A stretch of DNA of 64,000 bases from Fusarium oxysporum f. sp. lycopersici 4287 (Eukaryota > Ascomycota > Sordariomycetes > Hypocreales > Nectriaceae): NCBI RefSeq assembly GCF_000149955.1, contig NC_030986.1, positions 243,298-307,297 of the forward strand, in the 5' to 3' direction. Under the pieces are notes generated by a model that was not told the DNA's origin, made no database searches, and saw nothing but the letters and a program-made list of their open reading frames with translations. Made by a program: the position numbers and the translations under genes. Every line of letters starts with the position of its first letter. The first letter of the stretch is position 1. This document shows, in pieces, positions 1-10,452 of this stretch.

Positions 1-1228
1 GAGGAGGGTAAGCACCAGTAGAAGGAGAAGTCTCAGTCTCTTCGGGAACCGACTCAGTCTTAGTCTCGGTCTCACCAGGCTTAGAGACAGTAGCAGTCTC
101 GGTACCTTGGTGCTCAGTCTCGGTAGAGACAGGGACAGGATAGGTGGGAGTGCCAGTCTCGCCATGCTCAGTCACAGGCTTGGTCTCAGTGACGGGGCAG
201 ACAGTAGTAGACACAGCGATGGTCTTGGTAGTGACATGCTGGCCACCAGGGCAGTTGGGAACCTCAGGAGGGCAAGAAGTGACAGTGTATACATTGGTAG
301 TGTAGACAGTCGAGGTAGTCCACTGTGTAGTAGAGGCACTACCAGTTTCGGTCTCAACACCAGTATCAGTAGTCTCTGTAGCCTTGGGAGGAGGATAGAC
401 ACCAGTTGAGGTGCCGACGGCAGGCTTGGTGGTCTCGGAAACAGCCGTGGTACCCTCGTTACCGGGCTGGGTTGTGGGGGTACCCTCGGGTGGGGGATAC
501 GCGTCAGTGGAGCTGCCAACATCGGTAGATCCCTGTTGGGTCACATCGGTACTCTCGGGAGGAGTGTACTCGGAAGTGGGTGTAAGAGCCTCAGTGGTGT
601 CTTTGCCGGGCTTGGTGGTCTCTGTGTTAGCGGGAGGAGGGTACAGGTCAGTTGAGGTTTTACCCTCAGCAGTAGTCTCGACAGCAGTAGACTCGTGCTC
701 AGACTCGGATGGAGTGTTCTCGGGAGGAGGGTAAGCACCGGTTGGAGTGGACTCTTCAGTTGTGACAACGGCAGAAGATTCTTGCTCAGTCTCTGTCTTT
801 TGAGTGTTCACAGGAGGAGGATAGGCTCCAGTTGGTGTTGAAACATCAGTGGTATCTTGTCCAGGCTGGGTGTTGGCGGGAGGAGGATAAGCGTTGGTAG
901 GAGTCTCGGCAGCAGAAGTGTCTTCAACAGGCTTGCTGGCACTCTCGGTAGCTGCAGACTCGGGAGGTGCATAGTAGGTAGTATCTTGGTGCTCGGAAGT
1001 AGCGACAGTGGGAACAGGAGGAGGAGCATACGGAGAAGTCTCTTCCTCAGCAGGCTCAGTGTTGGCAGACTGAGCAGGAGGAGGATAGAGATCAGTAGAG
1101 ACGACCTGGGTTTCATAGACAGCCGAAGGAGGCAGATTGTAGTCTCCCCTTGGCTGACGACGAAAGTCTAAAACACCAGCGTTGGCCGCGCTAAAGGCAA
1201 CGGCGCTGAGTAGAAAGAAGCTTCTCAT
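1..1228 (-). CDS. Secreted Pro/Thr-rich YPPP-repeat cell-surface protein (3' end beyond window)
   Basis: The open frame runs from an ATG at 1228 to the left edge, about 409 residues with no stop. It opens with a signal peptide (MRSFFLLSAVAFSAANA), then a Thr/Ser/Pro/Glu-rich region with about eleven degenerate repeats around TPTxxYPPPxxT. Roughly at positions 165-330 lies a conserved block with VYTVTSCPPEVPNCPGG and TTVCPVT, four cysteines in all, which resembles the cysteine block of fungal GPI-anchored wall proteins. YPPP repeats then resume toward the edge. I infer a secreted, O-glycosylated wall or adhesin-like protein; a GPI signal would lie outside the window. A TATA-like TATAAA sits about 115 nt upstream. 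The many short frames across this region on both strands are repeat shadows. Confidence 0.85.
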   Translation of the reverse strand, partial: MRSFFLLSAVAFSAANAGVLDFRRQPRGDYNLPPSAVYETQVVSTDLYPPPAQSANTEPAEEETSPYAPPPVPTVATSEHQDTTYYAPPESAATESASKPVEDTSAAETPTNAYPPPANTQPGQDTTDVSTPTGAYPPPVNTQKTETEQESSAVVTTEESTPTGAYPPPENTPSESEHESTAVETTAEGKTSTDLYPPPANTETTKPGKDTTEALTPTSEYTPPESTDVTQQGSTDVGSSTDAYPPPEGTPTTQPGNEGTTAVSETTKPAVGTSTGVYPPPKATETTDTGVETETGSASTTQWTTSTVYTTNVYTVTSCPPEVPNCPGGQHVTTKTIAVSTTVCPVTETKPVTEHGETGTPTYPVPVSTETEHQGTETATVSKPGETETKTESVPEETETSPSTGAYPP

Positions 1229-1343
1229 CTTTCCTTTGTTTCAACGAATGTTGTAAAGCGAATGAAAATGTTTTGTTTGTATGAAACGAAAGTGAATTGT
1301 TGCTGAGGAAAGGAATGTGTAACGAGCTGGTGTAGCCTCAATC

Positions 1344-1349
1344 TTTATA
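1344..1349 (-). promoter_or_regulatory. TATA-like element of the YPPP-repeat gene
   Basis: TATAAA on the minus strand, about 115 nt upstream of the ATG at 1228, at a spacing common in filamentous ascomycetes. Confidence 0.4.
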
Positions 1350-3164
1350 CAAATCTCAAGATCGGCTGTCAGGTTACAATTTCAGCTGAAGATGGTTCTC
1401 CACGTAAGTCGTACGCGCAAATCAATCATGATCCAAACTTGGAAGCGTCTCCATGGCCATGCAGGCCCAAGCTGGGAATACGGGCGCTTGCATACAAAAC
1501 ATAGCAGGGTGAGGTCATTCCGGATCTACCCAAATGGGACTGACAGGGCGGTCAGTCGATGGGTGGTTGGATGAGACGGAGTCTTTTGGGCAGAAAGCGC
1601 CTGCGTTTGGTAGTGGATAGTGGATCAGAGACATGGTTGTTGAACTTCCGAGATACCCAGGCGGCTCGCTTCCAAAAATACAGTACATACGCTGTGCCGA
1701 TCATTTCATGATGTGGCCTGGTCCTCGCGGCGTAAAAAACGGAGTTAGTTCAGGTGGACATGGGGGAGGATTGACCTTGGATAGGCCGCTGAATAATGGA
1801 GCAATCTTTGGGTGTTTTCTCTTAGCCTGCAGAAACGATTCTAACAATAAACAGAATGTCTTAAAGAGAATCAAGGTTCACGCACACGAAACATGCACAA
1901 GGCCTCGTGTTTGCGACGCACGACTCCGCTCGAGGTGCTGTGATTGTGTGCTATTATTGGATCACTCTGGCCACTCAGCGGCTATAAACAGAAATCAAGG
2001 TCCTGCAGGTCTTGGTTGGCTGCATTGATCCCTGCAAGCCCTGATCGAATCATCCAGTCGTGTTGCCAAGAAGGTCTAGATTAGATTTGCACTAGGAAAA
2101 TGGAAATTCACCACGTCAATTGACGATTCTGTGCATTAGTTTTACGAGATGGAACTGAGAATAGAATATTCTGAGTTTTTTTTTTTTTTTTGTTCTTGCA
2201 GAAGCGGGACGTGATCTTTTCTTAGATATATGCCCTGTTCGACGAAACCAACAACCTCGTGTTCGGCATCATTTATCCAGCGGGGAAAGACAAGAGAAAA
2301 TAGATGTGAAAAAAAAAAGAATCACTCTGAGTTGAAGCGCTTGGGAAACAATTGCAAGACATGATCGTCATTGATCCTGAAAGCAAATCTGAACCTGAAA
2401 CAAATGGCTTAGGGTTGGCGCTTATCAAACCCGTTTGTTAGCGCGCGGTTCGTTGGGGTTTGGCCTGCTTTTGGCAGACGCCACTGGAATGCGGGCAGCG
2501 GATGAACCGTCGACGCCATGTCGCACCATCAGCTGAACTACCCTGGACATAACGAGGAAATTGTAAAATGCAATAAAATAATGTTTCAAAGTCTCTTATA
2601 TCTATAGACTTTTTATTGCAAATATTTCAGAGAAATAATGTATTATGTAGTGCATATTGAGAGTTTTTTCGGCCGATGTTGAGGCGGAAAATTCTAGCTG
2701 TTTACCTGGTGAAATGCAAAACAGCAAGACACTTACTGTGTACGTATTAACAGAAGATAAAATTGAGATGAGAATAGTATATAACTTTCTGTGAAATCTT
2801 TATCATCAGATCACATAGAGTAATAATGCATACAGATTAGAAGTTTAATAAATGCAACTTCGGTCCAACCTCAACCAAGAGCGCACTAACATTAAAATCA
2901 TTAACTCAGCTTGCACATTCTACTTAACATCTTTAATTTCCAAGCTTTGCTTAAAACCTAATTCTTCCTTTCTTTAACTATCCGCTCTACGTATTGCGCC
3001 TGTTTAAACGCGATTGTCTTTGCGCATCAGGTTACACAATAGGCCTGCTGCATTTCACCTTGAGAATTTATTATGCATCACGATAACTGCTGACAAGTTG
3101 CTCGCCTACACCAATTGGGTCTCTCTGTCTTTAGGATTATAGCGTGAAAGAAGCTTTGACCACA

Positions 3165-3195
3165 CTGGGTTTATTATCAAAAAGATTAAACCCAG
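3165..3195. repeat. 9-bp perfect inverted repeat (hairpin)
   Basis: CTGGGTTTA at 3165-3173 and its exact reverse complement TAAACCCAG at 3187-3195, separated by 13 nt. It could form a stem-loop or be a transposon-end remnant. No function can be assigned. Confidence 0.5.
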
Positions 3196-3442
3196 CGACT
3201 AACTATCTGTTATGCTGGCTCAGCGATTCGCGCTGGCAGAAGAAAATCTTTTTATGCGTACTATGGGCAAAATCCATTCCTTGACACGTCAGAATAGTCT
3301 TTTTCGACTTTCATTTTGCCCTATAGGCTTCAAGCTCGGACAGCAGCAAGATATACGCGTATGACTCGTCGCGCTCCATTCTTTACTTATTTGCCTACTA
3401 TAGAACTATAGGGCACAAGCTCCAGATTTAAGTTATGTAAAA

Positions 3443-4826
3443 TTACCAGCCCTTCCAAGGAACCCAGCAATCGATCACTACATCATCCTCATCGACAATA
3501 TAATAAACATAGAAAGCTGCCGCTGTAATGCAGGCATGATTGCAGTACAGACTTACGCGCTGTCCAACTGCAAAAGCCTCATCAGCTGTGCTCTTAGGCT
3601 GCGTCGTACCTAGTATTCCGTGCTCCTGGGATAACCGAACCACGTTCCACTCAGGCCTCCCCACGACATATCCGAAGCCAGGAAATGCGCTGGTCTCTCT
3701 GGATAACGCAACGACGCCTGCATTTATGAGAGCCTCGTTGCGATCTGTATACACGCTGCATACCTCGGCGATCACACGCACCGCCTGGTCGGATTCGGAA
3801 ATGACAGCCGTTGAAACTTGTTGGAGATCGTTGGCGGGGAAATTCCCTGTACGGCTCATGTTAGCGGAAGGGTTTGTTCGGCAGATGGATATCTCGGTCA
3901 CATAGACATGCCTGCGTGTAATTCCAGCTCTACGTTTGCTGGAAGCGTGGCCTTCAAGCTCTTAACCACATGGGCTGTCGGTGTTGATCCCACCGACACC
4001 CAGAGCTTGCGCGTCGCGGGCAAGAGTTTCGATGCGCTCAAGACTCCCGAGACCTCATCTTGCAACGTCATTTCTGCCTCGGCGGGAGAACGCCCGGCAT
4101 AGGAATGGCCCGCATGGCAGTAAAAGCCAGCAATATTGACAGAGTGAGACTTTTCGGCCTTTGCGACCAGCCTGCATAATAAAGACGAATCTGGTTGTAT
4201 GCCGGCTCTGCGCGAACCGACATCGATTTTGATAAAAATGTCCCACGGCTGTGTTGATTCGGTTGGGAAATTATCCAGGCAAGTGATTTGCTGTTCGTTA
4301 TCGACCATGAGTTGTATGCGGATAGACTTGCGCAATTGCTGGAGTGCAGGCAAAGCACCGGGGTAGACAGGCATGCTATAGAGACACTGTTTGGAAACAT
4401 ATTAGCATGATGGAGCCAGATTGGAAGGCCGTGCCAAATATACCTCATCCAAAACACCCTCTTGGACCAAAGGGAGAAACTCCACGGATCTCTGCCAGGG
4501 TCGAGGCGACAACAGAGCGATATCTTCCGTTTGCAAGCATCAACCGCGTGATTTCAAGTGTCTAGGGAACGTTAAAATGTCAGACTTGGTCTCTTGTGGT
4601 GATAGCCAATCCTTACCTTTAGTGTTTTGACGTGCGGTCGGAAGCCGATACCAAGATCGGAAACGTCTTGATGCAATCTGGCAATGTTCCTCTGCACGAT
4701 GGGGAGGCTAACTACAAAGGACGGCGTGGGTAGCTGGGAGACAGACTTGCCAAGATAGGCGCGGTGGTGCTCCAGGGAGTGGTCCATTGTCATTGGTGTC
4801 AGCTTGGATGAGAGGCAGCGAGGCAT
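3443..4826 (-). pseudogene. D-serine dehydratase-like PLP enzyme with an apparent +1 frameshift
   Basis: The family is eukaryotic D-serine dehydratase (alanine-racemase-type N-terminal barrel plus zinc-binding C-terminus), which turns D-serine into pyruvate and ammonia. The PLP lysine lies in RPHVKTLK; the C-terminal zinc His/Cys pair lies in CNHACITAAAFYVYYIVDED. Exons: 4826-4617, 4561-4444, 4386-3912, 3846-3443. In exon 2 the frame reads STLAEI in register with exon 1, but VEFLPLVQEGVLDE lies one frame over; one extra C at 4486/4487 explains this. With it the coding sum is one base over a multiple of three. The third intron (3911-3847) starts with GC. The gene is divergent from the permease at 5488. 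It is either a recent pseudogene or carries a sequencing indel; an alternative splice seems less likely because both flanking phases fit. Confidence 0.7.
3847..3911 (-). other. GC-AG intron in the D-serine dehydratase-like gene
   Basis: The donor is CAG|GCATGT and the acceptor ACAG. Only this pair joins ELHAG to NFPANDLQQ in frame, as the family requires; the nearby GT donor would add extra residues and fits less well. Confidence 0.6.
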
Positions 4827-5045
4827 GGCGGTGCAGAAGCCGCGTGCTTATTAGTGTTTACCATATTGCACTAATTAGGGCTCCCACTGTAAGAAGGAGA
4901 TAGCAGTGGTCCATGCAGTTCCGCGCCCTTTGTGATACCTCCTCATATGAATTCATTTACCCACTTCATCTGTGCCCAGTCACGGCCGCAGGGACAATAA
5001 GCCTCTGGCACGTCCTACACTTGCACCCCCCTCGCAGCTGGTGGG

Positions 5046-5053
5046 TCCGCGGA
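5046..5053. promoter_or_regulatory. TCCGCGGA palindrome (zinc-cluster-type site)
   Basis: A perfect palindrome of inverted CGG half-sites, the form bound by some Zn2Cys6 dimers (it matches the yeast Pdr1/3 element). It lies in the divergent promoter; the Zn2Cys6 gene at 13865-15802 is a candidate binder by proximity only. Confidence 0.35.
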
Positions 5054-5211
5054 ACTGTACCACATTGGCTATCTTATTGCATCCTTATTTACCAAGGTTT
5101 GGACTTGTCCCATTCCAGCATTGGCCTAGATCCCCCATCTGCGACCAATCAAGTGCCTTTCCGCGAGCCCCAGATTTGCTTCAGTCCCAGCCAGCGACCC
5201 ATTTCCCCATA

Positions 5212-5231
5212 CTATCTTATCTTTCAGATAA
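5212..5231. promoter_or_regulatory. Cluster of GATA sites (AreA-type)
   Basis: CTATCTTATCTTTCAGATAA contains AGATAA on the plus strand and overlapping GATAAGATAG on the minus strand. AreA-type GATA factors bind HGATAR and often act through closely spaced pairs. The position upstream of an amino-acid permease fits nitrogen-limitation control. Confidence 0.45.
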
Positions 5232-5487
5232 CGAGTAGTAGCTATGTGCCGTCGTTAGTCTCGATAACGCGTGACAAGGCCCTTTCAGTGGTATGCATGA
5301 TCAGCATGGGAGAACCGGAGGACCCGAGCTGGAGAACCAGCGGTGGCTTGATGGCATGGTAAGCGTAGCTACTATATATACATGTATAATAACATCAGAA
5401 GCTCTTCCTCCAAATACCTCCCAAACTTTGGTTAAGCGTACTTGCGTAAAAGCAGTGTTGCCAGATTCACCTCGAACAATAGCCATC

Positions 5488-7187
5488 ATGGCACTGGAAA
5501 CTAAAGAAATCACCTCAAAAGAAAATGTCCCCGAGCAAGACACGTCTCTCGGCCACAGCAAGTCCATCACAGGTATGCGCCACCTCGCAACAAGACGATG
5601 CCCCCTGATCACCGAGCTATACTGACTCCTTCCAACAACAGTAGGGCACACACAAGAACTACGAAAGAACTTCTCCGTCTTCTCCGTCCTCGGCATAAGC
5701 TTCTCCCTCGCCAACTCATGGTTCGGAATCTCGACAGCCCTCGTCACGGGCATAAACTCCGGCGGCCCCGTGCAGCTCGTCTACGGCATCATTCTGATAA
5801 CCGTCGTTTGCACCGCCATCGCCGTGTCGCTCTCCGAGCTGGCTTCGGCCATGCCTGACGCGGGCGGCCAGTACTTTTGGACGAGTCAGCTCGCGGGTAG
5901 GCGGTGTAGCAGGTTCTTGTCTTACTTGACGGGGTGGATTGCGTGGGCTGGTGCTCTATTTACGTGTGCGAGCATCGCACTTGGTGTTGGAGGCTTGGTG
6001 ATGGGCTGCATCCAGATGGCTCACCCAACCTTGTAAGTACACCCCTGTGCTTTAGTTGGGCCAATTCTGACGCTATGCCTTGATAGAGTCATCAAACCCT
6101 GGATGAACTTTGTCAGCTACCAGGTTGTGAACCTGTTCTGTGCCTTGTTCAACATCTCCAGCACTGCGCTCCCTGGCGTAACGTTCTTTACGTTATGGAC
6201 TTCAATCATTTCCTTCCTCGTCATCATCCTCACCGTGCCATGCAAAGCCGACACGCATCAATCTGCAAAGTTTGTCTTCTCCGAGTTCGTCAACAACACA
6301 GGATGGCCCAGCGATGGAATTGCCTATATAGTCGGCCTCATCAACTGCAACTGGGCCTTTAACGGGCTTGACTGCGCCACCCACATGGCTGAGGAAGTTC
6401 TTAACCCAGAGCGTACCATCCCGATCGCGATTCTTGGTACTGTGGGTGTTGGCTTTGTGACAGCCTGGCTGTTTGGCATCGCCATGTTGTTCAGCATCAA
6501 AGACTTTGATGCCGTGAGTAGCACGCCCACCGGAGTCCCTATTCTTGAACTCTTTGACCAGGCGCTGGCCAACAAGTCCGGGGCCATTGCCCTATGCTCC
6601 TTGATCATACTCACTGGCTGTGGCTGCTTGATCGCCTCTCACACCTGGCAAGCTCGCCTCTGCTGGTCTTTTGCCCGAGACAACGGTCTTCCCTGTTCCA
6701 GATTCTTGAGTCAGATACAGCCGACCCTGCGTGTTCCAATTGTGGCCCATGTGACCAGCTGCATTATCGTCGCCATCCTTGGTTGCTTGTATCTTGCTTC
6801 TTATACTGCTTTCAATAGCATGGTCACGGCTTGCGTTGTTCTTCTATACGCTTCTTACAGTATCCCAGTCGTTTGCCTTCTTCTAATGGGTCGGTCCAAG
6901 CTCAAACGTGGGCCGTTCTGGATGGGCAAGGCTGGGATGGCCTGCAATATTGTCCTCCTCATATGGTTGGTGTTCTGCACAGTGGTAAGGCACTCTGCCG
7001 ATAAATCCACCTAATTCTCCTATACTAATAACATAACTAGATGTACTCTTTTCCACCGCAGTATCCGGTCGAGGGTGACAATATGAACTACGTCTGCGTT
7101 GTTTACGCCGTCACATTCGCTGTTCTGATCTCCTGGTGGTATGCTAGCGCTCGTGTTAGTTACCATCCCATTGCTAGCGCGCAGTAG
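5488..7187 (+). CDS. APC-family amino acid/GABA/choline-type permease
   Basis: Four exons: 5488-5572, 5642-6032, 6087-6984 and 7041-7187. The protein has a short hydrophilic N-terminus, then many hydrophobic segments. The first conserved block is FSVFSVLGISFSLANSWFG, followed by SELASAMPDAGGQYFWTSQL; the end contains MYSFPPQYPV and NMNYVCVVY, typical of the fungal GABA/choline permease branch of the APC superfamily. I infer a plasma-membrane proton symporter for an amino acid or amine; the substrate cannot be read from sequence. The start is the ATG at 5488, followed by an acidic/lysine-rich tail as usual for the family. All splice phases fit and I see no lesion. It is divergent from the D-serine dehydratase-like gene and next to a glutamine-synthetase-like enzyme. 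Confidence 0.88.
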
Positions 7188-7733
7188 GCAATGGTCAATC
7201 TGGCGGGGACTCTCGCTTTCTAGTTACTGATAAAAAACAATTCGGGGTATTGTTATTATATGTGTCAAGATAGCTTCAAATGTATTGTGGAAGATGTATT
7301 CGACGTCTCGAAAGGCCAAGTCAGTGACAAAGACAATTAAACATGTTAGCCAAGTATATACCACAAGAACAATTTACCTTCGCAGATCGTCCTAGCTTTG
7401 GCTGGTGGGCTCACAGAAGAGAGTTCAGGATGGGAGATGATGCAGTTACAGTTCCAAAATTTTATTTATTATCACATCATCTGACTACACATTTCTGATG
7501 ATGGAGGCGCACATGAATGCTACTTGACACGGCGAGAACAGGGCAAAAACACCATATATATCCAATTACACATCGACATATATGCCATAAGATGCATACA
7601 CAAGGATCCTATAGGGCCGAGAGCTAATTGACTGAATCAATAAACCGTTCAATACGTTATTTGCTTTCAAGACTGTCTCTTCTCCTGTCGCCTCCATTGT
7701 GCAAACTATGAGAACCGCTCAAAACATAGCCAT
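7188..7733. other. Intergenic region between convergent genes
   Basis: 3'-untranslated and terminator sequence between the permease and the glutamine-synthetase-like gene, which end toward each other. I see no gene and no distinctive repeat. Confidence 0.5.
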
Positions 7734-9471
7734 CTACACAGTCTCAATGTAGCGAGAAAATTCCCTACAAGCTGGTTAGACGACGCGAAAAATACGTCCA
7801 CTACAACCACTTACCAATCCGTGACAGCTTCTCTCCACTGCCTCAACTCATGGCGTCGCGAAACTGTGAAAAAGTCAACAAACTCGTCGCCCAAGATCTG
7901 TCGAGCCACCGAGTCCTTTGCACTGAAACGGCCGAGAGCCGCCTCAAGGGTGTTGGGAAGCCGCTCGGCAGGAGTTTCTTTAGGCCGCGCCGACTCTGGT
8001 GGGATAGTGATCTGCATCTTGTTCTTGATGCCACGCAGCCCCGCGTAGAAGATGGCGCTGAGAGCATAGTGGGGGTGGATGTCTGCACCGGGAACGCGGA
8101 TCTCAAAGCGTGTTGCAGAGGGCTTGCAGCTAGGTGGCGCTACCAGGCGGATAGACGCGAGACGATCCTCAAAGCCCCAGCTCACAGATACAGGTGCCCA
8201 ATAGTTCTCAACCAAGCGCTTGTAAGAGTTGACATTCGGTGCGAGAAGGGGCATGATATCAGGCAGGGCACTGATGATGCCAGCCAGGAAATGGCGGCCT
8301 GTGTCGGAGAGGTTGGCCATGTCGGGCCATCGTGGGTCGGCATCGGGTGTCTCTCGAACAAAGACATTTTGGCCCTCCTTTGTTGTCAGAGACACGTGTG
8401 TATGACCAGAGTTTCCAGGTAAGCCCTGAATAGGTTTCGCCATAAAGCACGGTGTGATATTGTGTTGGACGCCGACCGATTTGCAAACTAGCCTGCTCAG
8501 GTATGTCAGTCCAGTGGACTTTACAGCGTTGGCGGAGAAGACGGACTTGAATAGGGCGACGTTATCAGCCATGTGTGACACCTGCGAAACAGCTAGGGCC
8601 TGCGATTGGAAAAGGTCAGCAATGCATCTTCTCTAACCCCCTTCTCTGTGCGTGCAGTGCAGTACATACTGCTTCGTAGACGCATGGCCCGCTCTCGGTG
8701 TGCCAGCCCTCGATGGGACAGTCGATCTCTAGGCTCTGGTCGAAGATGTCGTGGAAGTATTGCTTCGCCATGATAGGCCTTGTCGCGCTGTAGCTAAACG
8801 CACCAGCCGTCACAGGACGAAGGGCTTTGGGAGCGTTATTGGCGAGGAACGCCGCGAGGTTTGGTCGGTCGGTCGAGCTGCTGTAGCCATCTTGTGACGG
8901 TGTCTGAAAGTTCAAGAATTCTAGCTCCACTACCGCCCAAGATTAAGAAATCAGCCTTTGTCCATTCATATTGATCTGTACAGGTAGGTGTAGACTCACC
9001 ACCAGCCAGTCCTTTGTAACCAGAGTCGGCCAAGTTGTTTGTCAAGGCCTTTACCAGACCACGGCCATCGGCAAAGACTGGCTTGTCTTGGATGTAGAAG
9101 CGAAGGAGAAAGAAGGCTATGTTATCCTCAAACGGTAGCCGCCTGAAAGAATTCAGGTCGATCACAGCCGTGAAGTCTTGATAGCCGCTGTCGGCGCTTG
9201 TCAGGCTTGTCTCTTCAGTGTAGAGAACATCGTGCATGTCCCAGCCAAAAATGGCCGAGCTCATACCGAATCCAGACTCGAGACTGGACAAGAACTTGCT
9301 CTTGTGGATAATCTTGCCGCGGAGGATGCCATCGCAGTCGATACCGGCTACTTTGACCTTCTTGTCGCCGGCCAACAGCTTTGCAATCCTGTCGATGGGT
9401 GACTCTGCAATTTCACCATTGGCTGCATTATTCGCTACAGCATCGTGTGTTTTGTCGCCGTAGTTGGCCAT
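7734..9471 (-). CDS. Glutamine-synthetase-like amine/gamma-glutamyl ligase
   Basis: Exons 9471-9000, 8929-8670, 8599-7815 and 7764-7734 give 515 residues. The N-terminal beta-grasp part carries VAGIDCDGILRGKII; the catalytic domain has GWHTESGPCVYEA, the ATP-region motif GLPGNSGHTHVS, the loop NSYKRLVENYWAPVSVSWG and RFEIRVPGADIHPHYALSA; the end is a short exon reading WEFSRYIETV. This is the fungal GS-like branch (FluG/GlnA3-like) rather than the housekeeping glutamine synthetase. Relatives ligate glutamate to amines or act in nitrogen assimilation; the exact substrate is unknown. The neighbours are an aldehyde dehydrogenase and an amino-acid permease, which would suit a gamma-glutamylation route for amine breakdown. 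No lesions seen. Confidence 0.87.
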
Positions 9472-10452
9472 GATTGCAATGCGTCCGAGAGCGAGGATCG
9501 TAGGAGAGCAGTGTAGTTTAGTAGAAAGTGCTTATCTACCAAGTCACCAAGGTATGTTAGACAAGATTCGATGGAAACGTCTCCTAACAGGATTATTATA
9601 CAGTAATGCTCCGAGAATAATCTTGTACCGAGGCTTGAAGATGAGATACCTCAAGGTGCTCTCAGCAAATCACCAAGACATCCTCATTGCGAAAAGATGT
9701 AGGTCATATATCGTATGACCAATCAAAAACATTTCCGCCCGTCATGATTGAGTGGGCGGCACTAAAAGACTCCTCTAGGTCATCGCCATAACCGGCTAAT
9801 GCTCTGGGGGACTTTAGCGCCAGCATCCCTATCCCATAATACTGTAAGTTCTCCGCGCTCTGAGAACCGGGGCAGGGATGGATCCTTCGCGAGTCAATCG
9901 CCGATTGTTCGTTCATATTCACGGACGGGTCGAGAGTCCCTGCGCGTATCTAAAGTTTTCTCCGCACCATCAACTGCAGATATCACTCGAATGGGGGGCA
10001 TACCAGACTCGCACGCCCTCACCATGCCAGCCTTGAGATTTGCCTGTGAAAAATTACCTATCTCTTGATCCCGTGCTCACTTTTACTGCAAGCGCATGTC
10101 AATATTAGCCAAGCTAGAGACCTGTACTAAATCCACACTGGCCGAGACCAGCTGGTGCTAGTTAAGCGGCGTTTCCGTTGTTCATTATGCTGAGACTGTA
10201 CATTAACAAGTAGGCACTCTTGACATGTTAAGCAAACTCCTAGGTACACGGATTCTCACACAGACCCAAGCCAAGTATCCTCAAAGCTAAGAAGCAATAG
10301 CAATGAACATGCTGATCAGTGTTGTGCTACTAAAGCCTACAGGCCCTTCAGCTCCCCTACTTATTCATCGCACGCTTCGAAGCAGATATCTGCGTGTTTT
10401 AGAGTGGCCTCGAGTGATTTTGGAGTATGTTATTAACGTCGAGTTAATCTAT
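9472..10452. other. Intergenic region between GS-like and ALDH genes
   Basis: About 1 kb, promoter of the GS-like gene plus the 3' region of the ALDH gene. Open frames here (for example 9464-9718 and 10303-10539) have no domain or splice support. Confidence 0.45.

Larger units (their letters stand above)
1229..3442. other. Long intergenic region, no supported gene
   Basis: I find no conserved frame or splice-consistent gene here. The open frames at 1392-1574 and 1633-2028 have no recognisable domain. The region contains a run of about 18 T at 2177, an A-run near 2310, and a perfect 9-bp inverted repeat at 3165-3195. AT content rises from about 2560 to 3000. It may include the promoter of the 1228 gene and old repeat material. 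Confidence 0.5.
4827..5487. promoter_or_regulatory. Divergent promoter of D-serine dehydratase-like gene and amino-acid permease
   Basis: A 0.66-kb gap between divergent starts. It has no credible gene. It contains a TCCGCGGA palindrome (5046-5053) and a cluster of GATA elements (5212-5231), listed separately, suggesting shared nitrogen or pathway control. Confidence 0.5.

Noticed and set aside
172..768. Open frames on both strands inside the first gene
   Set aside because: Repeat shadows of the YPPP-repeat gene in other frames.
1392..2028. Two plus-strand open frames
   Set aside because: No recognisable motif, no splice logic; likely chance.
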